From assembly GCA_023230825.1 (NCBI GenBank), contig JALNWO010000113.1, forward strand, positions 1 to 5,434: DNA of 5,434 bases, in the 5' to 3' direction. A program made the translations under genes and the position numbers. Shown piece after piece: positions 1 to 5,355 of this stretch (position 1 is the stretch's first letter; each line of letters starts with the position of its first letter). This DNA comes from Acholeplasmataceae bacterium. Lineage in GTDB: Bacteria; Bacillota_I; Bacilli_A; Acholeplasmatales; Acholeplasmataceae. Below the pieces are notes generated by a model. That model had not been told where the DNA came from. It saw only the letters and a program-made list of their open reading frames with translations, and made no database searches.

Positions 1-1
1 C

Positions 2-16
2 GTTGGTGGCAATGCT
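2..16 (+). repeat. Left cassette end, attC R''-like box
   Basis: The sequence GTTGGTGGCAATGCT lies at the extreme left of the window. It is inverted-complementary to 5119-5133 (13/15, with mismatches only at the two central positions). The equivalent place at the right end reads GTTATAGCCAATGCC (5313-5327), which shares GTT and the CAATGC block but differs between them. A conserved GTT, a variable spacer complementary to its own partner arm, and a conserved CAATGC are what a series of related cassettes would show. Confidence 0.5.
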
Positions 17-50
17 AAAACAACGTTCGGGCTGAAATTCAAGTTTCGGA

Positions 51-80
51 TTTGACACAAAAAAGCATTTGCTACCGTAA
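51..80 (+). promoter_or_regulatory. Candidate promoter of the methyltransferase operon
   Basis: TTTG at 51-54 is followed after 18 bases by TACCGTAA at 73-80. Bacteroidota promoters have a -33 TTTG/TTG box and a -7 TAnnTTTG box about 19 bases apart. The spacing and the TA fit, but the second half of the -7 box is degenerate. Transcription would start very near the ATG at 93 and leave almost no leader. This is a weak call, supported mainly by the lack of any other place for a promoter inside the cassette. A promoter upstream of the window could also serve the operon. Confidence 0.3.
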
Positions 81-95
81 ATCGGACAGCAAATG
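66..95 (+). promoter_or_regulatory. Inverted repeat overlapping the methyltransferase start codon
   Basis: CATTTGCT (66-73) and AGCAAATG (88-95) form a perfect 8-bp inverted repeat. Inside it CCG (75-77) can pair with CGG (83-85), leaving a 5-base loop. The ATG start codon (93-95) is the last three bases of the 3' arm. In RNA this would bury the start codon in a stem. In DNA it could be an operator that overlaps the candidate -7 box. Methyltransferase genes of restriction systems are often tightly controlled, but control by this repeat is an inference. Confidence 0.4.
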
Positions 96-1145
96 GCGAA
101 AACGGCACAAAACAAAAATTTACATCAAGCAAAAAATAACAAAAAGGACGAGTTTTACACGCAACTTTCAGACATCGAAAGAGAGTTGAAGTATTACAAA
201 AAACACTTCAAAGACAAGGTTGTTTATTGCAATTGTGATGACCCACGAATTAGCAATTTCTTTCATTATTTTTCTTACAACTTTGAAAAACTCGGACTGA
301 AAAAACTCATTGCAACTTGTTACAAAAATCAAGAGCGTGATTTATTCAGTAAAAACAATTCCGAACAAGCAATTTACCTCGAATACAACGGAGATAAAAA
401 CGGAAATTTTGTTCCTGACCCTGAAGAAATCGGAATAAAACATTTAAAAGGCGATGGAGATTTTAGAAGTAAAGAAAGTATCGACTTGCTAACGCAAGCC
501 GATATTGTCGTTACAAATCCGCCATTTTCTTTATTCCGTGAATACGTTGCTCAACTCATTGAACACGATAAAAAATTTGTCATTGTCGGACACCAAAACG
601 CAATCACTTACAAAGAAATTTTCAAACTCATCAAAGAAAATAAATTGTGGTTAGGTTATGGGTTTAAAGGTGGTGCAGGACATTTCATCAATGAACATTA
701 CGAAGATTATGCAACTGCAACTGACCGAAAAGAAGGAATGATAAGAGTTTCAGGCGTTCATTGGTTCACAAATCTTGAAATCAATAAAAGACACGAGGAT
801 TTAATTCTATACAAATCTTATAACGAAGAAGAATATCCAACTTACGAAAATTTTAACGCAATAAATGTAAATAAAACAAAGGATATCCCTATGGATTATA
901 GCGGTTTTATTGGTGTTCCAATTACATTTTTAGACAAATACAATCCAGAACAATTTGAAATTATCGGATTAGGAATTTCTAATTCAGGAATTGAAATTGG
1001 AGTTCAACCTTACAAAGAAGAACATAAAAAATACAGAAAAGAAATTCAAAAGCGTGGTGCTGTTGATGGTGATTTGTATATGATGACAAACGGAGTTGTT
1101 GATGTTCCTTACGCAAGAGTAATAATAAAGAACAAAAAATTATGA
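93..1145 (+). CDS. EcoRI-family adenine-specific DNA methyltransferase
   Basis: This 350-residue protein is a predicted S-adenosylmethionine-dependent DNA methyltransferase that adds a methyl group to N6 of adenine in a short recognition sequence. The family is the EcoRI methylase group; M.EcoRI itself is 326 residues, so the length fits. The N-terminal KDEFYTQ segment (residues 18-24), the YCNCDDPR block (45-52) and the catalytic motif IV NPPF (142-145, within VVTNPPFSLF) are all visible and typical of the family. The start is the first ATG after an in-frame TAA at 78-80; no clear Shine-Dalgarno sequence is present, as is usual in Bacteroidota. Its TGA overlaps the ATG of the DUF262-HNH gene (ATGA), so the two are probably translationally coupled and work together. 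No EcoRI-type endonuclease is nearby. The recognition sequence cannot be inferred with confidence. The family call is strong; a role in restriction-modification is an inference from context. Confidence 0.9.
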   Translation: MAKTAQNKNLHQAKNNKKDEFYTQLSDIERELKYYKKHFKDKVVYCNCDDPRISNFFHYFSYNFEKLGLKKLIATCYKNQERDLFSKNNSEQAIYLEYNGDKNGNFVPDPEEIGIKHLKGDGDFRSKESIDLLTQADIVVTNPPFSLFREYVAQLIEHDKKFVIVGHQNAITYKEIFKLIKENKLWLGYGFKGGAGHFINEHYEDYATATDRKEGMIRVSGVHWFTNLEINKRHEDLILYKSYNEEEYPTYENFNAINVNKTKDIPMDYSGFIGVPITFLDKYNPEQFEIIGLGISNSGIEIGVQPYKEEHKKYRKEIQKRGAVDGDLYMMTNGVVDVPYARVIIKNKKL

Positions 1146-2224
1146 ACATAGAACTCAAAGAAATTTCTGTTCGTGAACTCACGAATGGCTATGAAGATAA
1201 CGAAGAAAACGGAGTTGTAGGATATGGTGGAAAATTGGATATTCGCCCACCTTATCAACGTGAATTTATCTACAAAGACAAACAGCGTGAAGCCGTAATC
1301 GACACTATTACAAAAGATTTCCCATTAAACGTAATGTATTGGGCAGTTCGTGAAAATGGCGATTACGAAGTAATTGACGGACAACAAAGAACAATTTCAA
1401 TTTCTCAATTTGTTGAGGGAGATTTCGCTTACCACAATCGCTATTTTCACAACTTACAAAAAGACGAACAAGAGCAAATTTTAAACTACAAACTTATGGT
1501 TTATCTCTGCTCGGGAACAGACAGTGAAAAATTAGAGTGGTTTAAAACTATCAACATTGCAGGAGAAAAATTGACAGACCAAGAACTACGAAATGCAGTT
1601 TATTCGGGTAGTTGGGTAACGGACGCAAAACGTTATTTTTCAAAAAATGGTTGCCCAGCTTATGAAATTGGAGGCGATTATCTTAATGGTTCGGCAATTC
1701 GCCAAGACTATTTTGAAACTACAATCAAATGGATTTCTAACGACAACATCGAAAAATATATGGCTGAAAAACAACATCAGCCAAATGCAAACGAAATTTG
1801 GTTGTATTTTCAGTCTGTTATCAGTTGGATAAAAGCAACTTTTCCCAAATATCGTAGAGAAATGAAAGGTATTGATTGGGGATTTTTATACAACGAATTT
1901 CATAAACAAAGTTTTGACCACAAAAAACTTGAAGAAGAAATCAGCCAACTAATGCAAGACGAAGATGTCGGAAACAAAAAAGGAATTTATACTTACGTTT
2001 TGACACGCAAAGAAAGATTTTTAAATATTCGAGCATTTACAGATAACCAAAAACGAGAAGCCTACGAACGACAAAACGGAATTTGCCCTGTTTGCACCGA
2101 ACATTACGAAATCAGTGAAATGGAAGGCGACCACATTACACCTTGGCATTTAGGAGGAAAAACATCAGCCGAAAATTGTCAAATGTTATGTAAAGACGAT
2201 AATCGAAGAAAAAGCGGAAAATAA
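1142..2224 (+). CDS. DUF262 domain protein with C-terminal HNH nuclease
   Basis: This 360-residue protein is a two-domain candidate restriction enzyme. The N-terminal DUF262 (ParB/Srx-like) domain shows PPYQREFIY (36-44), the hallmark DGQQR (79-83) and the downstream conserved segment ending ELRNA (148-152). DUF262 domains in GmrS/GmrD, SspE and BrxU use or sense nucleotides to control cleavage. The C-terminal HNH module (about 305-360) has CPVC (315-318), the catalytic DH pair (D330, H331), N345 and a closing C350-K-D-D-N354 segment. An aspartate (D353) stands where a cysteine or histidine zinc ligand is common. The middle region (about 160-290) is helical-looking and not recognised. The gene starts inside the stop of the methyltransferase (ATGA overlap), implying one transcript and a functional partnership: the methyltransferase marks self DNA and this protein cleaves DNA lacking or carrying a mark. 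Which modification state it attacks cannot be told from sequence. Confidence 0.88.
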   Translation: MNIELKEISVRELTNGYEDNEENGVVGYGGKLDIRPPYQREFIYKDKQREAVIDTITKDFPLNVMYWAVRENGDYEVIDGQQRTISISQFVEGDFAYHNRYFHNLQKDEQEQILNYKLMVYLCSGTDSEKLEWFKTINIAGEKLTDQELRNAVYSGSWVTDAKRYFSKNGCPAYEIGGDYLNGSAIRQDYFETTIKWISNDNIEKYMAEKQHQPNANEIWLYFQSVISWIKATFPKYRREMKGIDWGFLYNEFHKQSFDHKKLEEEISQLMQDEDVGNKKGIYTYVLTRKERFLNIRAFTDNQKREAYERQNGICPVCTEHYEISEMEGDHITPWHLGGKTSAENCQMLCKDDNRRKSGK

Positions 2225-2249
2225 GGTATAACAAATCAAATTTACCTAT

Positions 2250-2274
2250 TTACAGATTGATGGAATTTCTGTAA
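2250..2274. terminator. Weak hairpin in the convergent gap
   Basis: TTACAGA (2250-2256) and TCTGTAA (2268-2274) form a perfect 7-bp inverted repeat with an 11-base loop. It lies in the 50-base gap where the two operons meet tail to tail. It could act on both strands as a transcription stop. There is no real T run after it on either strand and the stem is A+T rich, so it is at best a weak terminator. It is the only hairpin seen in the gap. Confidence 0.3.
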
Positions 2275-3975
2275 CTAAACTTTAAACAATTTGTCGTTTT
2301 GAGAAAGGGATAAGATTTCGTATTTGCTTACGTCAATGTTTGCTGGAATTTTATCCCTTAAAATTGGAACAATGTATTGTCCATTAAGATTTTCAGCAAC
2401 TTCAACTAAAGTATATAATTGATTGTCGTGTATATTTTCCAATTGGTCGTGAAGAATAAAATGTAAACATTTTATATCCAAATCATCGGCAAATTGGATA
2501 TACGCAAAATCAAAAGCGGCAATTTGTCCTTTTTTCTTACCTGTACTTGGATTTCCCTCTATGTTGGTTACATTGAGGTCATAACCTGCATTTGTTTGTG
2601 TAGGTGTAAGAATATAATTCTCATCATAAAGTATTTCAGACATTTTGGTAAAATACTTATTAAATTGAGTAACCCTATTTTTTATCAAATCGTCATTTGA
2701 TGTTATTTCTTCATTGATAAGTTGTAAATCTCCTTCTATTCTTCTAATATTTTGGTCAGAAACTTCCCAAAGGCGTTTTTGCTCTTCCAAATTACCCTTA
2801 CGCTCATATTGCTTATTCAATTCGCCAACAATGATTTCCAAATCTTCTGCCACTCCTGTTTTTTGTAGTTTGGTAGTCAAATCATTTTCTTGTTTTCGAA
2901 AACTCAATAATTCAGCGTTGAGTGATTTTAATTTTTGCTCTAATTCGGGTAATTCATTTGTTACATACTTGATTTTTTCAGCAATCAAATCATTGTGAAA
3001 TTTCAAAGTTTCTTCAAATGAAACCTGAATATTTGCAATCAGAGCATTCGCACGATTATATAAATTTTTTATCTGCTCTGTATCAATATTGGTATGTTCT
3101 TTTTCTAAATCGGTTTTACTCTCAATAATCAAATCTTTTCTTGTTTCCAAACGGCTGATTTCAGCAGAAATACGGTTTAAAGCAAATTTAACTTGATTAA
3201 GTTGTTCAATTTCTGCATTAAAATTTTCATTAAGATTGAAATTGCCTTTTTGCTTTTCCAATTCCTCAATTTTGCCGTTATGAAAGGCTAATTTTTGTTC
3301 TATTAAAGCAAGTTCACCGTCCTTTTGTAATCTTCTTCTGAAACTAACTTCTCGTTTTTGTTCATCTCTTAATTTGTTCTTTTCAGCCGATTTGTCAGTA
3401 TTTACACCTAACCAAAATAAAAATAAAGCCTCATATTCTTCTTTCTTTCCAAAGCTACCAAGCACACGAACAATTTTATCCATTCGGTCTTTATCTATAC
3501 GGATATTTTTGGATATTATTTGTCTGAAAGTAGGTTTATCTACTTCTGTTTTAAAAATGAGTTTTTTTAATTCAGCATCAAATTTCTTGTCATCAGTAAA
3601 ATCCTCTCCATTGATTTTTTGAACTTTTTTAGCACGTTTCAGAAAATTGCGTTCTATAATAATACTTTCACTATTATCATCATTAAGGTCTTCAACTAAC
3701 TCAATCGTAATTAAAACTTCTTTGTCTGTCAGGAAATTTTCAATAGTGGTATTGGGTTGATTAGAAAATTCAGTATCCTTATAAATACTTTCTCCTTTAG
3801 AGCCTAAACAGTAATCAATTAACCTCAATACAGTAGTTTTACCAACACTATTTCCAGTATCCTGTGGTTTTTGGTTTTCGGGAGTTTCGTCCACAATCAG
3901 ATTAAGCCCTTTTTTAAAAGAGATTTCTCGGATAACTCCAGCCTTACCTTTTATGTTTAATCGCTTTAAAAACAT
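2275..3975 (-). CDS. DUF2326 family ABC/Rad50-like ATPase of an ABC-3C system
   Basis: This 566-residue protein is the ATPase of the ABC-three-component module. The N-terminal half-domain has a Walker A motif GNSVGKTT (41-48) followed by LRLIDYCLGS, typical of DUF2326 proteins. A long charged heptad-rich stretch (about 190-450) is predicted coiled coil, as in Rad50/SMC-like ATPases. The C-terminal half-domain has a signature-like stretch STGKKKGQIAAFDFAY (477-492) and a Walker B-like segment CLHFILHD (503-510), with the hydrophobic strand ending in HD rather than DE, as is common in this family. The two ends would fold together into one ATPase head. Its start codon lies inside the stop region of the middle-component gene (10-base overlap), making it the last gene of the operon. 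ABC-3C ATPases are proposed to sense foreign or unusual nucleic acid and trigger the effector. The family call is strong; the sensing role comes from comparative genomics, not from this sequence. Confidence 0.88.
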   Translation of the reverse strand: MFLKRLNIKGKAGVIREISFKKGLNLIVDETPENQKPQDTGNSVGKTTVLRLIDYCLGSKGESIYKDTEFSNQPNTTIENFLTDKEVLITIELVEDLNDDNSESIIIERNFLKRAKKVQKINGEDFTDDKKFDAELKKLIFKTEVDKPTFRQIISKNIRIDKDRMDKIVRVLGSFGKKEEYEALFLFWLGVNTDKSAEKNKLRDEQKREVSFRRRLQKDGELALIEQKLAFHNGKIEELEKQKGNFNLNENFNAEIEQLNQVKFALNRISAEISRLETRKDLIIESKTDLEKEHTNIDTEQIKNLYNRANALIANIQVSFEETLKFHNDLIAEKIKYVTNELPELEQKLKSLNAELLSFRKQENDLTTKLQKTGVAEDLEIIVGELNKQYERKGNLEEQKRLWEVSDQNIRRIEGDLQLINEEITSNDDLIKNRVTQFNKYFTKMSEILYDENYILTPTQTNAGYDLNVTNIEGNPSTGKKKGQIAAFDFAYIQFADDLDIKCLHFILHDQLENIHDNQLYTLVEVAENLNGQYIVPILRDKIPANIDVSKYEILSLSQNDKLFKV

Positions 3976-4199
3976 TTTACCAAAAGTCCTTTTTTGCCAA
4001 TTTTAATAACTCCTAAAATAAACAACCAATCAAGTATCAACGAAAATAAATTGATAGAAATACTATGCCTTTTACTTAAACTGCTATACAATTCAAAGTA
4101 GTCAAATTCTGTTTTATTTGAGTTGTTTAATATTTCTATTGTTTTTCCACCCAAATAATACAAATCTCGTTCTGGATTTATGTTTTTATTGACTATCAT
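3966..4199 (-). CDS. ABC-3C middle component, MC6-like
   Basis: This 77-residue protein has the look of ABC-three-component middle component 6. It has an N-terminal MIVNKNINPERDLYYLG segment (1-17), a central helical part, and a C-terminal LDWLFILGVIKIGKKG hydrophobic strand-helix ending at a short basic tail. Middle components are small adaptors thought to bridge the ATPase and the effector. No catalytic motif is seen. Its ATG overlaps the TGA of the HNH gene by four bases, and its end overlaps the ATPase start by ten bases, so all three products are likely made in fixed ratio from one transcript. The hydrophobic LFSLILDWLFILGVI stretch could be mistaken for a membrane helix, but in this family it is better read as the core of a small winged-helix-like fold. 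The MC6 subclass is from memory of the family and is less certain than membership in ABC-3C. Confidence 0.8.
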   Translation of the reverse strand: MIVNKNINPERDLYYLGGKTIEILNNSNKTEFDYFELYSSLSKRHSISINLFSLILDWLFILGVIKIGKKGLLVKCF

Positions 4200-5020
4200 A
4201 TTTGTGGTGGTTCTTCTAAAATACTACACCTCATAAACGCATCTACCAAAATTACATACAAGCTAATTTCAATCGCTTCTATTGGCAAATCGAAACTTTT
4301 ATTGCTACTGTTTTCAATTATTTGCCAAAGTTTTGTTTGTACGCTTTCGATTATATTGTCTGCATTTGCCTTTATTTGTTCAATATCATTATTGTATTTT
4401 CCCTTTTCTATAAGATAGGCACTTTTTATGTTGTGCAAAACAAACTCCTTTCTTGTTGAGCCTTGTTTTTCTATCTCTTCATATATTTTATTTAATCTAC
4501 CCTGGTAAACTTTATATTCTTCAATGATAGGTCTAAATCGCACTACATTATTGTATTGGATTTTATTTTCAGGGTCGGGAGCAGACATTGGTTCAGTTGT
4601 ACTCTGACTATCAAAAATTCGACTTCCTAATTCGCTAATAATGATATTAAGAGCAGACGGATTTTTAGTGATAACATCTTGACCGATGACACTTTGCAAA
4701 AATTTTGCCTCGTGCTGTTTTTTCATATCTTTTAAAACAGTTACGGTATATTTCTGTACATCGTCAGTAACTTTATGATGATTGGGACACAATAAAATCA
4801 AATTATCAAAACTTCTTCGATATTCATCATCAGAGTTTGGATTGTATCGTTGTCCACCTTGTTCAGCAGCTTCAATATGACAAATATTAGAAACATTGGT
4901 CTTGTTACCAACATTAAAAAACGTCTGTGTACAATCAGGAAAAGCACAATGGTTTCCTGACATTGAGTACAATTTTTTAATTGTTAATTCTGTTATTACC
5001 CTTGCTTTCCCTTTTGCCAT
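4196..5020 (-). CDS. HNH endonuclease effector of an ABC-3C system
   Basis: This 274-residue protein is the likely effector nuclease of the module. The N-terminal HNH domain (about 10-105) shows zinc-ligand cysteines C25 and C30, the catalytic histidine in CHIEAA (H48), N73, and the closing LCPNHHKVTD (77-86) with C78, H81 and H82. All expected catalytic and metal positions are present, so it should be active. The C-terminal region (about 125-274) has no nuclease motif and ends in VDAFMRCSILEEPP (259-272), which resembles the C-terminal domains that dock ABC-3C effectors to the middle component. The start is fixed: an in-frame TAA lies directly before the ATG. It is the first gene of the three-gene operon and its stop overlaps the next start (ATGA). 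It is expected to cut DNA once licensed by the ATPase. It could be mistaken for a free-standing HNH restriction enzyme, but the linked genes argue for ABC-3C. Confidence 0.87.
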   Translation of the reverse strand: MAKGKARVITELTIKKLYSMSGNHCAFPDCTQTFFNVGNKTNVSNICHIEAAEQGGQRYNPNSDDEYRRSFDNLILLCPNHHKVTDDVQKYTVTVLKDMKKQHEAKFLQSVIGQDVITKNPSALNIIISELGSRIFDSQSTTEPMSAPDPENKIQYNNVVRFRPIIEEYKVYQGRLNKIYEEIEKQGSTRKEFVLHNIKSAYLIEKGKYNNDIEQIKANADNIIESVQTKLWQIIENSSNKSFDLPIEAIEISLYVILVDAFMRCSILEEPPQI

Positions 5021-5036
5021 TTATAATATAAAGTTA

Positions 5037-5049
5037 CTCTATTTTAGAG
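5037..5049. promoter_or_regulatory. Palindrome in the ABC-3C leader, possible operator
   Basis: CTCTATTTTAGAG is a perfect 5-bp inverted repeat (CTCTA/TAGAG) with a 3-base centre. It lies 17-29 bases upstream of the HNH start codon and downstream of the candidate promoter. It could bind a small dimeric repressor or form a short leader hairpin. No regulator gene is in the window, and a site this short could arise by chance in A+T-rich DNA. Confidence 0.25.
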
Positions 5050-5071
5050 CTTTTACCACTAAAAACCGACA

Positions 5072-5079
5072 CAAAACTA
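5072..5079 (-). promoter_or_regulatory. Candidate Bacteroidota -7 box for the ABC-3C operon
   Basis: On the minus strand the sequence reads TAGTTTTG, an exact match to the Bacteroidota -7 consensus TAnnTTTG. It lies about 51 bases upstream of the HNH start codon, giving a plausible leader of about 45 bases. No good -33 TTTG is seen about 19 bases further up, only an A+T-rich stretch with a T run, so the promoter may be weak. This operon would be expressed from its own promoter, independently of cassette orientation. Confidence 0.45.
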
Positions 5080-5118
5080 CAATAAAAAAATGAGATGAAC
5101 GATGGTACAGAGTGAAAA

Positions 5119-5327
5119 AGCACAGCCACCAACAAAGGTTTTGCAAAAGAGCGGGTTAAGAGGTTAATTCAAGATTAGTGCATTTAATCCGCAAAACCAT
5201 TTTTTATTTGCTCTTTTTTGTAATTTAGCAAATAGAAAAAATGGTTTTGCTACGTTTGTGCAAAGTTGAAAGTTTAGTCTTTCTAATCCGCTCCTTCGCA
5301 AAGCCTCGAAACGTTATAGCCAATGCC
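5119..5327. repeat. Large attC-like nested inverted repeat at the cassette right end
   Basis: The 5021-5355 stretch contains no convincing gene; its right two thirds are this structure. From outside in: AGCACAGCCACCAAC (5119-5133) is the outer left box; a 23-base arm (5136-5158) pairs with 5284-5306 at 19 positions, and all four mismatches are transitions; an inner pair, 5191-5212 with 5227-5250, is nearly perfect. The right side ends in GTTATAGCCAATGCC (5313-5327). The outer box pairs better with 2-16 than with 5313-5327. The AAC/GTT ends are the only strictly conserved bases of integron attC sites and are present here, but the full RYYYAAC/GTTRRRY consensus is not met. About 195 bases is larger than typical attC sites. 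The single strand would fold into one long hairpin. Confidence 0.7.
5191..5250. repeat. Near-perfect inner hairpin of the right-end element
   Basis: The left arm (5191-5212, beginning GCAAAACCATTTTTT) and the right arm (5227-5250, ending AAAAAATGGTTTTGC) are complementary over 22 base pairs with one 2-base bulge on the right arm. The loop is 14 bases (5213-5226) and T-rich. It is the strongest hairpin in the window. The stem may serve as a recombinase-recognised hairpin or a transcription stop at the cassette boundary. Confidence 0.85.
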
Positions 5328-5355
5328 ACGAACGACCGTGCAAACATTGAACGAT

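Larger units (their letters stand above)
3..5313. mobile_element. Putative integron-like defence cassette
   Basis: This is the inferred mobile unit, running from the T after G2 to G5313, where both edges read CGTT (G^TT cut). The left edge GTTGGTGGCAATGCT (2-16) is the reverse complement, in 13 of 15 positions, of AGCACAGCCACCAAC (5119-5133), the outer left arm of the hairpin at the right end. Circularisation would therefore join G5313 to T3 and create a paired site. In integrons the cassette's own first bases complement the R' box of its attC, which is the pattern seen here. The unit carries a methyltransferase/DUF262-HNH operon and an ABC-3C operon facing each other. No recombinase is encoded inside, as expected for a cassette moved in trans. 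About 5.3 kb is large for a cassette and the opposed operons are atypical. Another hairpin-dependent mobile element, or a fixed insertion hotspot, remains possible. Confidence 0.5.

Noticed and set aside
41..86. A second leader inverted repeat, TCGGATTT with AAATCGGA
   Set aside because: It matches at only 7 of 8 positions over a long loop and conflicts with the better CATTTGCT/AGCAAATG hairpin.
979..1182. A minus-strand 67-codon open frame with a hydrophobic stretch across the methyltransferase/DUF262 junction
   Set aside because: It is antisense to two conserved genes and its Leu/His/Gln-rich composition looks like a reverse-frame artefact.
2494..3622. Several plus-strand open frames of 68-94 codons opposite the ATPase gene
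   Set aside because: They are antisense to an intact conserved coding region, are rich in Ser/Phe/Cys/Leu as expected from the reverse of Lys/Glu-rich coding sequence, and show no domain.
4011..4056. A membrane segment in the 77-residue protein (LFSLILDWLFILGVI)
   Set aside because: The stretch is short, contains Asp, and matches the hydrophobic core of ABC-3C middle components.
4896..5093. A plus-strand 65-codon open frame over the HNH start and promoter
   Set aside because: It is opposite the conserved HNH zinc motif and has no recognisable features.
5102..5167. A 21-codon open frame on the plus strand starting ATGGTACAGAGTG
   Set aside because: It lies across the outer arm of the inverted-repeat element, is very short, has no start signal, and its sequence is explained by the repeat.
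5119..5327. Reading the right-end element as a CRISPR array or an insertion-sequence end
   Set aside because: There are no regularly spaced direct repeats and no transposase. The outer arm pairs with the far left edge in a way that fits cassette logic better, although a hairpin-end transposon is not fully excluded.
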